Below, piece by piece: positions 21,581-36,700 of a DNA stretch of 64,000 bases. Numbering within the stretch: the first letter of the stretch is position 1; each line of letters begins with the position of its first letter. The notes beneath the pieces are model-generated. The model had not been told where the DNA came from and did no database searches. It saw nothing but the letters and a program-made list of their open reading frames with translations. This stretch comes from Haliclona indistincta (taxonomy: Eukaryota; Porifera; Demospongiae; Haplosclerida; Chalinidae). The stretch is taken from contig OZ024788.1 in assembly GCA_964017065.1 (NCBI GenBank), positions 776,727 to 840,726 of the forward strand. The letters are read 5' to 3'. The position numbers and the translations under genes are program-made.

Positions 21581-22362
21581 GGATCTCCAACTTTTAATGA
21601 GGGTTATAATATATAAAGGTGGAGGGTTAGACTTAGTCCTGAAAGTGCCTATATGTTCTACAAAAACATAGCGCATAAATTCATGGGTCTAACACGTGCG
21701 TGATGTGATATAATACAGAACTATAATTAGGAAGGGGATAGAGGCAAGTTTGTGATGTTCCTAGACTTGTAACTGTCAAAGGATTCGGTGATGACTGTTT
21801 TTATAAGTACCTTGAGGAGGCCTTTTGTTTGTTGTTTTTGCCCCGGTGTCAGAGAGATTAAAGATTTTATCGTGTTTGTAGATATGAATCCTCTTGATCC
21901 TATTTTGATGGTGACGAGATTTGCTTTGTAGCCAAGCGTTTGGGGATAGTGTAGGAGTTCTTCGTATTTGACTTTTTTTTCGCTCGTGTGCTGAGGAGTA
22001 TAGCGTGTCGTAGCAGATGGTCAGTTCTACGATCACGACGGCCTTTTGCGACTCAGACCAGTAGATAATGTCAGGTCGTAAGTCGCCAAGCTTGATACAG
22101 GGTGGAGGATTGTATTTGGACTTTGGTAGGTCAGCGGTTAGCTGAAAGTCAGGTGGTAGATTGGAGCAGATAAAGTCTGAAAGAGACTTTAGGACAGCAT
22201 CGTGTCTTTTGTTATAGCGCCGTAGCTGAAGAGCAACACTGCAGTTGTTTAGGACATGGACCAGGGACTGGGTGTGGCCGCAAAGTGGGCAGGAATCGGA
22301 TTGCTTTTTCTTCCACAAAAACAGATTTTGGTTATGTGGAAGACAGTCTTGAGCAGCATTGA

Positions 22363-22397
<35 letters not shown>

Positions 22398-23356
22398 CCT
22401 CTCTCCCTCCCTCCCTGCCCCCTCCCTCCCCCTCTCTCTCTCTACTCCATTCTTCCATTGTAGTGGTGAGATGCAGAGCTTGCTGAGTAGCTTCGGAGCA
22501 GACTTGTCACGGAATCTCAGCGCTAAGAAAAGCAGAATGGAGAACTACACCCAGCTAGCCGTCAAGACCAGCAGCAAGAAGGTCAAGGACATGTGGCAGA
22601 CACAACAGAATGAGAGGCAAGCAGCAGGCAGCTATTGTACGAGTGTGATTGTATTTGTCTCTCTCAGGACAAAGCTGAACAGTGAATATAGGAAACAGAT
22701 GACCACTGTCTTCTCACAATGGGAGGCTGACTTGAAGAGAGCTAAAGAAGCAGAGGAGCAACTGGAAGTAAGACTGAGCTCAGAATAATATCTCACCTCT
22801 CTCTCTCTCTCCTTCTCTCTCTCTCCCTCTCTCTAACCTCTCTCTCTCTCTCTCCCTCTCTCTCTCACCTCTCTTCCTCCCTCTCCAGTCAATGTTCAAG
22901 CAGCAGGAGAAGCTGTTCCAGCAACAAAGAGTGGCACTCTCTCAGCGAGTGGAAACAATAAAACACGTCCAAGAACAATACACAAAGGCAAGACCAAAAG
23001 ATCATACTAATACTATTAGTACTGTAGCCATTTACATGTACTATGTCACTACCACAACTCTCGTTCTTCTCTCTCTCTCTCTCGTTCTTCTCCACTCGTC
23101 TCTTTCAGGGAATGGAACAGATGGACAGCAATCATCAGAAACAGATGGTCAACATGCAAACTGAACTAAAGAAAGAGATGGCTGCACTGCAGAAGAAGGC
23201 CCTTGCAGAATCAGTGAGTATCACCATATCTTGTCTTAGTACTACTCTCAATTTTTCTCTCCTTCCAATATTGTCCTCTATCTCTTCTCTCAGCACAACC
23301 AAGGGTTAAACACTGTTCGTCGCTCACTACAGAGCATGCTTGAAGAATGCAGCTAG
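21152..23356 (+). CDS. SYCP3: Synaptonemal complex protein 3 (SYCP3/COR1) homologue
   Basis: Seven exons: 21152-21317, 21441-21495, 22464-22616, 22668-22767, 22889-22987, 23109-23213, 23294-23356, coding for 246 residues, close to the 236 of human SYCP3. SYCP3 forms fibres along meiotic chromosome axes. The N-terminus is basic and Ala/Pro-rich with an acidic patch. From about residue 74 the Cor1 region follows: GEMQSLLSSFGADL, VKDMWQTQQNER, FSQWEADLKRAKEAEEQLE, MFKQQEKLFQQQR and a terminal RRSLQSMLEECS. It is strongly helical and charged as the family requires. Introns 3 and 5 have GC donors (AG|GCAAGC and AAG|GCAAGA); intron 3 is 51 nt and in frame, so its retention would add 17 residues. 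Intron 2 contains a reverse-strand RLE-type LINE fragment. The start is the ATG at 21,152; no ATG lies upstream in frame. AATAAA at 23,669 may be the poly(A) signal. Confidence 0.9.
21531..21573. repeat. (CT)n microsatellite
   Basis: CT repeat in SYCP3 intron 2, on the 3' side of the LINE fragment; a second CT tract at 22,368-22,441 flanks the other side. Confidence 0.9.
21580..22345 (-). mobile_element. RLE-type (R2/NeSL-like) LINE 3' fragment
   Basis: A reverse-strand frame of about 180 codons (21,776-22,318) has a zinc-knuckle-like CPLCGHTQSLVHVLNNC motif. It is followed by LRPDIIYW ... VVIVELTI, the PD...(E)L pattern of the restriction-like endonuclease found at the C-terminus of R2-, R4- and NeSL-type elements. 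The RT domain is missing, so the copy is 5'-truncated. It lies antisense in SYCP3 intron 2. Confidence 0.65.
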
Positions 23357-23710
23357 CTAGGTCAGGTGACCTATACACCACTGCATTAACCCCAAATGAT
23401 CATTACCCATCGCTATGTATTCATTGATGTAAATAATGCATTATGTACAAACATTGCCAGACAGCCAAAAATTCCCGCCATGCATTTAACCGCCAACACT
23501 TCCCGCCAAATGTGCAATGACTAACAGCATCAGCCCAGTACTACCCAATCACATCAGGGAATAATTCAAATTACATTCTGAATGGCAGAGCATGCTTTTA
23601 TTCATCTATAAATATTAATAGACACCCGGACTTCAACTAGACCAGAGCGAAAATGATAATTGCTTAATAATAAAGTCCTATGAAACAAGATCTTCTATCA
23701 GCTATGACGC
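23357..23710. other. Intergenic, SYCP3 and CEPT1 3' ends
   Basis: Convergent genes; apart from a possible poly(A) signal for SYCP3 (AATAAA at 23,669) nothing specific is seen. Confidence 0.6.
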
Positions 23711-26999
<3,289 letters not shown>

Positions 27000-27100
27000 G
27001 ATGGCAGCTAACAACAGACACAGAACAAGTGACAATGCACAATCTCTCGATCGCGATCAGGCGAGTTTCAATTTTACTTTTCTAATTTAACGCAACCAGC
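27000..27100. promoter_or_regulatory. Bidirectional promoter region, CEPT1 / PIGQ
   Basis: Only 101 bp separate the two divergent ATGs, so both promoters and both 5' UTRs must fit here or overlap the neighbouring gene. A TCGCGATCGAGAG-like palindromic stretch lies in the middle. No TATA box is obvious. Confidence 0.55.
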
Positions 27101-28114
27101 ATGGAGCGAATCTACCGAAGGAACGTCGTCTCGCAGCAGTTGAGCTTCAAATGGCAGAGCCTGGTCCACGTGAGGTCTCTTCCAGCTCCCGGGAAAGCCA
27201 GCAAGATCGCTCTACTGTCCCTAGCAACGTGTGTTTACCTGCTAGATACACTTGTGGGCGTGGCTGCTGTAGACACCCTAGTATGGGCGTGTCCAAAGGC
27301 GTGGCTAGAAAAGACACTCACTTCATACATACTGACCAGTCTCCATTGGACAGGAGGTCTACTGGAGTGGACCACGGATGCTCCAGCCGGGCTCAAACTC
27401 AACGTACCTCTCGCTACATTCATATCAGATAAACTCATAGCTATACTCCATCTTTGGGAGTTCTTCTATATCTCTTTCATCCAACTCTACCTCACCCACA
27501 TCCTCTCATTCCTCCTCTCTCTACGCTGGCTAGGAATATCTGTTCTACTAGCCGTCTTGTACGACTTCCTCAAATTTCTCAACCTCTGTCTCATCTGTTT
27601 CTACATCTTCACATCGCGTCTCTTTCTGCTCCAACTGTCAGCCCTACGTAGTCTAGCAAGACTCTTCATGGGTAGAAAATGGAACCCTCTGAGGCATCGT
27701 GTAGACTCATGTGACTACGACCTTAGTCAACTTTTGTTAGGAACTCTGGTCTTCACCATTCTGCTATTTCTCCTTCCTACTTCTGGGCTGTATTATGCTT
27801 TGTTCTTTCTGCTCAGACTTGCCCAGTTCACACTGCAGTCACTCATCCGGCTAATAATTGTAATAATTAATAAACTAGTGGTTAATTTATTAACAAGGCT
27901 GGAGACCGCCTTTGCAACTCCCAGCATCATGACACTGCAGTTTGAAATTACTGACTGTGCGGATAATAAGAAAATAGTGATGGGCATTTGGAATGGTAGA
28001 AAATTGACATTGAATGAAATTCAAGAACTGACAACAAGTAAAAATGAAGAAACTAAACAAAATGAATTATTGACACACACAATGTTAAAGATTTTAGATA
28101 TTGGTCCTTTTTGA
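27101..28114 (+). CDS. PIGQ: PIG-Q/Gpi1 subunit of GPI-GlcNAc transferase
   Basis: Single-exon gene of 337 residues. PIG-Q is a membrane subunit that stabilises the complex transferring GlcNAc to phosphatidylinositol on the cytosolic ER face, the first step of GPI-anchor synthesis. Several hydrophobic segments are visible (about 38-60, 120-145, 150-180, 210-260). The most conserved Gpi1 block is present at about 194-230: GRKWNPLRHRVDSCDYDL, then LLLGTLVFTILLFLLPT. Human PIGQ is far longer (over 550 residues); the N-terminal region is missing here, so this is either a short form or upstream sequence has diverged. The lack of introns is unusual beside its intron-rich neighbours. Its stop lies 40 bp from that of DAP5 on the other strand. 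Confidence 0.88.
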   Translation: MERIYRRNVVSQQLSFKWQSLVHVRSLPAPGKASKIALLSLATCVYLLDTLVGVAAVDTLVWACPKAWLEKTLTSYILTSLHWTGGLLEWTTDAPAGLKLNVPLATFISDKLIAILHLWEFFYISFIQLYLTHILSFLLSLRWLGISVLLAVLYDFLKFLNLCLICFYIFTSRLFLLQLSALRSLARLFMGRKWNPLRHRVDSCDYDLSQLLLGTLVFTILLFLLPTSGLYYALFFLLRLAQFTLQSLIRLIIVIINKLVVNLLTRLETAFATPSIMTLQFEITDCADNKKIVMGIWNGRKLTLNEIQELTTSKNEETKQNELLTHTMLKILDIGPF

Positions 28115-28154
28115 CATGTGCCCCACTGTTTAATAACTATTAATAACTGTCTAA

Positions 28155-31100
28155 TCACGCCTCCTCATCTTCCGAATCTTCTTCCTCCTCTAGTATACTC
28201 AGCCACTGGTTCACCTGAGGTAGGATAAGGCTTGTAGCTAGCTGAGCGATCTGATTGGTCTCACCTGAAACAAGGTTCGCTCTTTTCCGGGAAAATCCCG
28301 GGAGAGGTCGTCCTTCCACATCATGAACGCTTCTTCATCAACTACGTCGGTATCGTACCAGCATGCGAACAATCGCAGGACCAACCCTAGCATCAGAGAG
28401 GAGGAGGATGTTGACTAAAGAGGTGTTGGAGGAAGGAGACTGACCTTTAGGGAAGCCCAGGTTATGGCAGAACACTTGAGTGGCTGACAGTACCATCAGT
28501 TGCAAAGAATGGTTCTCCATAACTAGCTTTTGAACAAGCACCTTAGAGGAAATAGCACATGAGATAACCAGCTGAACTTGATGTAGTAGGAACAAGTACT
28601 TGACACAGAGGAAACACACAACTAGGTTATGCTACTACCACAAGCTACTGCATTCAAGCACACGACCAGGCTGTGCTGCTACCATAAGCTACTGGGATCA
28701 AGCACACACGACCAGGCTGTGCTGCTACCATAAGCTACTGGGATCAAGCACACACGAGCAGTACCTTAAATTCTTCCATGAGTTTTTTCTCTAATTCAAG
28801 ATTCTCTTTAGACGGAGCATCAACAGACGCTCGTGTAGCATGCTCAAGAACACTTGATACAGGGAGAGAGCGAGCGAGAGAGAGTCAAAGAGAAGGTACT
28901 ACTAGCTTTCCTTACCATTGAGTGAGCAGCATGATAAACTCAGGAGTTTGGTACAGGGATGGGTCAATATTGGTCTGGGTACGAGGATGACAATACTACC
29001 ATAACGCAGAACAGACTCCGACTAACCTTCATCCACTTGTAGACGATAGCGGCTGACACATTCTCCTGCTGTAACTGACCAATGATGTCACACTGTAGCT
29101 TCTTGAGAGGGAACAGGAAAATGAGGTTCTGAAGAGAGAGAGAACAAAATACATATATGATAACACAACACACACGTGGAAAAAGATTCTTCAGTCATAT
29201 AGTATCGCTTTCTCATGAGCACATTATTCTTTAAACAGAATTTATGCTCTACTACCATATGCTCACTCTTGGTGTGTGTGTGTGTGTGTGTGGGTGTGTG
29301 AGCTTACTCGTGCTTCCAGTAGCTGTGAAACGGCGTCTAAAGATTGATCTGTGGGAGAGAACAGTGACATCATACGGAAGCCGCTCTCACGGAATAGTGA
29401 TTGAAGGGCTCCCTGTGGGTAAGTGAGTAGTGCAAGTAGAGTGGGTGGAGTCATCTACTGACCTGACCAATCAGATTGCAGAGAGCCTGCAGCATAATCA
29501 GTGAGGTAGGATGATGAGCGCCTTGTGTGAATAAACCAAGTGCCTCCTTCAGTGACACCACCTCCTGTAGATAATGGGAGAGTCACATGACCAACATGTG
29601 ACTGTCATGTGACTAACGTGAGCCACACCCCTAGCAACTAGAGTAGCAATAGCGTTACGATGCAGTGGGTAATCAGTCAAGTTCTGACTGAGAGACGACA
29701 ACACTGATGATACAGCCTAGAGTGAGGGAAGATGATGAGAGAGAGAGAGGGGAGGAGAGAGAGAGAGGGAGGGAGGGAGGAGAGAGAGAGAGGGTGGAGA
29801 GTGTGAGAGAAGGGGAGGGAGAGAGACTTACTTTAGTGAATCCACGGCTATCAAGGTAGATGTCAGAATGGAGCTTCTTCAAGAGCTCACTAACCTCACA
29901 GCGTTCATCCTCTGTGACAAACAGGCAGAAATAATAATTTCTCCTAGTCTTGGCCTTAGGTACGTTATGTAGGATCAGGAGTGCATTACACAATCTTAAC
30001 TTTATTCTTTACCTATAATAATAATACCAGAGATCGAACTATAAAATGCATGTTATCATTATTCTGCTGTCAGCTATACTGATGAACTAGCCTCTGACCT
30101 GCCCCTCACCTGATAGCTGTAGGGTCCTTGTGATGAGCAATGATGCTGTGTGGTGTGGAGAGGACTCCAGAGGAGAGACACGCTCTATGGAGGAAGCTAC
30201 ACAAGCCACATCATGTGAGGACAACAGCTGATGAATCAGATGATCCTATCAACACAATAATATTAGATTGAGGGTTTCTGCAAACACCACATGACCCACA
30301 ATCTTCTCATTCTTGGCTCCTTTCTTAGTACCAGACGGCCCCGTGATTGTGGTCGTCTTCTTGCTGAGCTTGCTGACGTGTTTGATAGGCGGGGCCTCAC
30401 CATGATGGAGGGAGAGAGAAGGTGTGACTGAGTCAGTACTGCCGCTGGGCTGTATGGGTCCTGGTGGGCGGGGCATAGGTGGAGCAACATGTGGAGGCCC
30501 ACCCCAGTGAGGATACACTGGCAGACTATGGAATAGAAAGATAACACAAAAATAATTCAAACACATGATCAAATTTTTGCTCACATTGCTCCAGGAGGAG
30601 GAGGATAGGGACCAATATAGGAAGGTCTTGGAGGGACCGGAGCTCCAGTCATGTGACCAGGAGGAGGAGGGTGTGAAGTCATGCGAGGGGGTGGGGCACC
30701 ACGAACCAACACCTAGTGGACGAGATAGTTTGGGGGAAAAGTGAAATATTTTCTCACTTGCATAGGAGGAGTGATGGGTGGAGCATGAGAGGTTGTGGCT
30801 GGACCTACAATAAAATTATGAATGACATGAGAAAAAATTAAATTAGAGATACAAAATTTGAGGTCAAATAAAAATCATGATGAAGACTCTAATACAAGAT
30901 TTGTAGACTCGCACACCTTTTCCTTGAGGTGGTTTGGGAACAGGGTCCTCACCCATCAGCCCATTATTACTACTGGGTTGGGTCTCAGTCTCAGGCTGGG
31001 TACTAGTCTGTGTAGTCGACTCTGCTGGCGGCTTAGGGCGACTCTGAAACTTGCGGCCAGGTCGTAAGCTCACCTAGAGCAATACAACACTAGAGTAAGA

Positions 31101-33243
31101 GAGAGAGAGAGAGAGAGTATTAACTTACGTTGCTGCCAGTCTTTCCTGAGGGTAGTTTGCGTACTCTTGTCTCAGGTTGTGGGACAGGAACTGTCACCTC
31201 AGTAGATGAAGGAGGATCGCTCTTTTGTGATGGAGGATGGTCAGGCACTCTTGTGCTTAATGGAGGATGAGGAGAGAGAAAGGGAGATCCTGTGAGAGAG
31301 TGATAGTGGTGTTGCAGCACGTCTAGGTCACCTTGTGGTGGTCTGTGCTGATGGCGGGACGGCAGGGGAGATGGAATGGGTGAGTTAGCAGGTGATGGGT
31401 GCCTGGCTCGCTGGATAGGCTGAGGACTGATCTCCGCCTTTACTTTACGAGGAACCCACTAGAGAAGAGAGAACACGGTTTTCAAGTGAAGCAACACCTG
31501 ATATATCACACTGTAGTGACGTGTGCTCGTGAGAAAGAATGTGTCTATAATCTGTACTAGATAAACCAGCGGATTATGAACAAATCAACAATGCATGTAC
31601 ACATTATCTACGCAGGAGAGGGTGTCTGGTATTATTAACCAACCTTGCTCTGTCTCAGCTCAATAGTATCTAGCAGCATGAACTTGATGCGTGGAGGGAA
31701 CTCCTTGTTCTCTGATAAAGTCTTCATACGACTGAAATACTTGTCAGTCCATCCCTGAGAGGGCAGTGTCAAACATAGAAGACAAGAGTGAGCTATCATT
31801 CTCCTTACTCTAGCTTTCTGTGTGTCTAGCTTCAGTCCAACGGTGGTCATGAGACTGCACACATACTCAATGTTGTCACACATGTCGCCGATGCTGCGTT
31901 TCTTCTCCAACAGCTGAGGAATGAGTGTCTTTATCAGGCACAAGTGTATTGTGGATCACACACCTCTTTAATGCACTGATGTATGATAGACTCATGCAGC
32001 ATACCCAGTTTGTACAGCTCTCCTAGCAGATGAGAAAGAGGGTGAGTTAGTGATTGAATGAGTGAGTGCTAACCTGTGAATTTGATGTTGCCGAGGATTT
32101 TGCGCTTAGCAATCGCTCTCTGTTCTTCATCCTCAAGTAAGCCGCCATCTTGACCCTCTGATACTGCAGTAAGGAAGAAATACAATGCTGTAAGCATACA
32201 TCAAAGCCTGATTCCCATACCACCAGCACTGGTTCTGTTCCGTTTATCAAACTCCTCCTTGCACTTTGAAAGCAGAAGTCGTCTAAAAGTCTGAGACAAT
32301 AGCGAAAAGATAAAACATTATCTTGACAGATCACTCTCATGTAGCTCACAGTGGTTTGGCTGGATGGTTCTTCAAAGTTAGGAGCAGTACTGTTCAGTCT
32401 CAGACAGAGCTGAGCATACATAGAACCATAGTAAGGCTCATCGAGAGCCTTCTCAAACACCTGAGAGAGAGAGAGAGAGAGAGATAGAGGGAAGGAGAGA
32501 GTGAGAGATGTACCAAGAATAACTAGAGTAATGAATTTGAACACAGAGGACTTAAAATCTCATTAGACACTTGTCCATTGAGGATTTGCATACAGTTGTG
32601 TACAGTGTGACTGTCCTCATGTATGCTGTAGTGAGAAGAGTGTCACCTTCATGCACTAATGTGTTCAGTCACTGTTGTCTTTATTCACACGATGGAGGAT
32701 AATCAGAGACTGAACACATTAGTGCATGAAGATGAACACTCTACTTTTCACCAAGACAGCTTCACATAATTATTAGTCCTACACTAAATTCCATTGTCAA
32801 TATTCAGCTAATGTGTTGATTCATGATCAATTTCATGCTATCCTGATCACACACACACACACACACACTCATCTCGTACCAGCAGTATCGCTCCCTTCAA
32901 TATCTCTTTGTTGGGAAAGCTGATGTGATGAGTGAGTTCGTAGCAGTGTCTCTCAAAGTTGTCCGGAGTGAGCTTGTTGAGAATACTGAGTGAGAGGGAG
33001 AAAGAGTAAGTGTTGTACTGTGTGGGCGTGGTGAACACACCCTCTAATCCTCCTAAACACCGTCTGTTGTGAGTGTTGTAGCTGTTCTCTGCTGTTAGGC
33101 GGAACCCATCGCCTGCTAGCTAGCGGCGGTACAGTGCCTTGTTCCTCAGCTGATTGCTGTGTGTGGCTATCCAGTCCGTCAAGTAACGGCAGCTCTCCTC
33201 TACTAGCTAAAACGACACTGGGAAATGAAGATGTTAGTGCCAC
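28155..33243 (-). CDS. EIF4G2: Translation initiation factor eIF4G2/DAP5 (p97/NAT1) homologue
   Basis: Twenty-five phase-consistent exons: 33041-33243, 32880-32985, 32350-32460, 32221-32290, 32074-32163, 31964-32022, 31809-31913, 31644-31754, 31332-31458, 31129-31289, 30917-31073, 30758-30804, 30585-30712, 30300-30525, 30110-30245, 29832-29911, 29639-29716, 29463-29564, 29308-29412, 29027-29128, 28916-28974, 28765-28852, 28445-28541, 28265-28386, 28155-28214. They code for 909 residues (human 907). DAP5 lacks the eIF4E-binding part of eIF4G and drives cap-independent and uORF-linked translation. MIF4G covers about 68-310 (ILNKLTPDNFERHC, YAQLCLRLN, GNIKFTGELYKLGMLHES), then a proline-rich linker, an MA3-like region, and a C-terminal W2 domain (GLVLRLFACWYDTDVVDEEAF, VNQWLSILEEEEDSEDEEA). 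No ATG occurs in frame before residue 117. The proposed start is GTG at 33,243-33,241, with A at -3, G at +4 and an in-frame TGA 12 nt upstream. Mammalian DAP5 also starts at GUG. Confidence 0.93.
32630..32752. mobile_element. MITE in DAP5 intron
   Basis: About 120 bp with inverted repeats of about 40 bp (core ATGCACTAATGTGTTCAGTC / GACTGAACACATTAGTGCAT) in the intron between exons 32,350-32,460 and 32,880-32,985. Non-coding. Confidence 0.65.
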
Positions 33244-33738
33244 TTTGACACTATATCAACCTGTCAGAGATACTGGAGGAAGCGGCAGAGAGTTATTTTG
33301 TGGAGTTTTGTAGTGGTATAATAACTCACACAACGACTCGAGTTAGCTCCAGATATAGCTAGATTTGCATGGAAAGCACGCATGTGATTACGCATGCGCT
33401 TCGCAAGAAACATTCCTCGCGCGCGCGAGTTGGAGAGAGCGGGCAAGAGATCGAGTGAATTTCCTTCTTCTTCTACATAACCATTACTCGAGAGGAATGT
33501 TTTAGCTTTTGACAATAATAATAATTCATAGTTGAAATCCTGATTTATTCAAGTTTCAAAATAATTTTTTTGGGTGAAAAAATGTAATCTGGTTCCTGTT
33601 ACTATTAATAGAAGTGGAGCCTGTAGATCTAGTCCAAAATTTATTTTGACATCACTGCTAGCTCTAGCTCCTCCTAGTCCTGTATGAGAGACAACTGACA
33701 CAGTACCAGTCCAGTACACTAGCAGCTCTAACTCACCA
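33244..33738. promoter_or_regulatory. DAP5 upstream region
   Basis: 495 bp between DAP5 and the 3' end of the ANK-ROCO-Death gene. It contains a CGCGCGCGCGAG block and ATGCGTGATTACGCATGCG-like motifs near 33,385-33,425 that may belong to the DAP5 promoter. An upstream coding exon of DAP5 was looked for but none with suitable phase and ATG was found. Confidence 0.4.
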
Positions 33739-36700
33739 TCATGTGATGAGATCACTGCTAGTGGCTACTCCTACTTCTTTAAGAGCGTTTCTCAGCACAG
33801 ACCATGATGGGACGCCTTTCTCTCTGACATTATCTTGTTGCTGTAGCCAAGCTTCAAGCATCTCCATCATGCAGTCATTAATGTCTCCATGTTGCTCCTT
33901 CTTGATCCTCTTTAGTGTAGGATACAAAAGACCTAGCTCCAGTCCAAGAGACTGCCAGTCAACCACGCTTTTTAAGAACTTCTTCACACTGGCCAAATCA
34001 TGAATACCTGCATAGAGGAGTACCACTGTCATAACTTGTGTACATGTGTGACTCACTGAGGGTACTGGAGCTACCAGCAGCTGTGGGTGGATCACTTGGT
34101 AGGTCCTGCTCCTTCAAGCCAGCCACCTCCTGTACACACCAGAGAAACATTACTACCATCACATGCTACAGTACAGCCACACTGCTCACCAGAGGATTCC
34201 TGCCTGTGAATAGACTCAGCTTGTCCAGATGCTCTCTCAGTTCCTTGTACACTTGTGGCTTGATCTTAGTGTCATGACAGAGCTGCCTTACCTTATGGAG
34301 GAGAGGACCAGGAACTGGCTGGTCAGCCATGTTAGGATTGAACAGTTGAGAGACATAAGAGGGAGCAAGGAGGTGGTAAGGCTCAAAGGGAAGTGACTGT
34401 GTTTCAAGATGACCACGCCCATCTCCATGGCTGAGGACCACTGGCTTGCGTTGTAGGATGGATCGAGCAACGTCACACATGTCGAACAGGTCAGTGTCAG
34501 GGAAGGTATCAATGGGGTACTGGCGGACATGGTTGGGAGAGATGAGGAACTCGCACGTTTTTGGAGCTGGAGAATGCTTGTGCAGGAGGCGACGGATTAG
34601 TGCTATAAGAGAACCACGGAGCTTGGCATACTCTACTGTACTGGTGTATGACATAGCCACCATCACACATCGGTTGTTGTCAAGGAGCTCTATCATAGTA
34701 CAAGTGTTGTTGTCGTCCCTCCAGAAGATGCCATTCCTCCATATTGTACACTTGCGCTGGAGACCACTGACGGAAGAGTAAGGGTTAAATCGACTGTCTA
34801 GAGGAAATTCATAGGCAACGGAAAGTAGGAGAAGATGAAGAAAACGAGAGCTCAAGAACTCGTGTGGATCCATGCTCCTCAGACACCAGCCAAACTCTAG
34901 TGCTCCTAGCTGCTGGACGAGGCTGTCTGGTCGCTCTGACTGAACGAGACCAGGGAAGAAGAGGAGATCAGCTGTGGAGTGAGAGGGTGTGGTCTGGAGG
35001 TTGGTATACTGTAGCACTGATGGGTCCACTGGTCGACAGAAATCTAATGAAGTGAGAAATTCGACGAGCATTTCTGAGTTGTAGTCGGGAAACACTTTGT
35101 GAAGGTTAGAGACTGGTACTATGCCAGTGTTGCTGGCAAGATCACGATGCTCCTTGAAGTGGTCAGGAGCAAACAGTGTTCCGTTGATTTCGTTTAGCAA
35201 GGCTTCTGTCTTCACTACGATCCAGCTGGATTGATGATGGTGTATAAAGAGGATGAGACCTTTATCACTGAGAGTGGTGAGGATCTCAGTGAGGACAGAC
35301 TGGTCGCTAGGGAGAGAAGAATCGTTTTCCTTAGCGATTGCAGAGACAAGATCATGTAGTGTACAGCCTACCACGTTCAGCTTGGTACGAAGGAATGCAT
35401 AGACGACGTGAGAATAGTAGTGGATGACAGGCTGATTGGCAGTGATGGCTTTCTGGCTGTTGGTGAGTGTGGTGATCAAACGACGTGAAGCATCAGTGTT
35501 GGCTCTGCGACAGTCCATAGCAATGCACTCCACATACTCCTGGCGTCTCACTCTTCTAGTAGCTATGATGGTCTGCAGCAGCGAGCTCTTCTCCTCCACC
35601 GACGACGTGACCTGGTCGGCATGGCTACCAATGATCACCACGTGCGATCGTCCCTCTGCTGTGCTGCAGGCATTGTCGATAAAGCTTAGCCAGTAGTGGA
35701 GCGACTCACAGATCTTCTCCTTGCTCTTACTGACGTCTACTACACAGAGAAACATGGCTGCTGACCTTCGCATCACTTGCTCGAGCACGGCATCATGACT
35801 CGAGTAGTATTCTTGCTGTCCTGCAAAGTCATACACAACAAAGTTGCCCAGATGCTCACTCTGGATGTGGTGTGGAACGATCCCTGCTGTGTAGCGTTGA
35901 ACATCAGCGACACACTCTACAGCTGTAGAACTAGCTAGGCGAACGATGAGTTCAGTTATGGTAGTCTTACCAGCTCCACTGTCTCCTGTGAGTATCAGTT
36001 TAGTGAACGTGTGGACTGGGAAGGCTGTCCTGCACTCTTCGAATGGTTCAAATAGTTTAACGATATCATAGTTGCCACTAGCAAAGGACATTGCAGTGTC
36101 GCCAGACTTGTTCTTAGTCAGTGGATTGACTCGACCAGTTGATAACAGATATTGTACAATGTGGGCGTGGTCATAGACACAAGCATAGTGAAGTGGTGTA
36201 GTGCCAGAATTGTCCTCACATGATGGGTTACAGTGTTCCTCTCTGATGAGATACTGGGCAATGTTGAGGTAACCGTGGCGACAAGCATAGTGAAGTGGTG
36301 TCCAGCCACGCTCGTTCTCACATGATGGGTTACAGTGTTCCTCTCTGATGAGATACTGAGCAATGTTGAGGTAACCATAGCGACAAGCAAAGTGAAGTGG
36401 TGTCCAACCATACTCGTTCTCACATGAATGATTACAGTGCTCCTCTCTGATGAGATACTGAGCAATGTTGAGGTAACCATGGCGACAAGCATAGTGAAGT
36501 GGTGTATAGCCATACTCGTTCTTGTCCATAGGGTCACATTGTAGTTCAACTATGAAATATTTCACCACCTCGAGGTGTCCATTGCTGGCGGCATAATGCA
36601 GTGGAATGTGTCCCTTCTCGTCTTTACAGTTGGCGGCACAATTATACACAGATACTAGCAAATTGACGACATTCCTCCAGCCCCAGTACGCAGCTAGATG

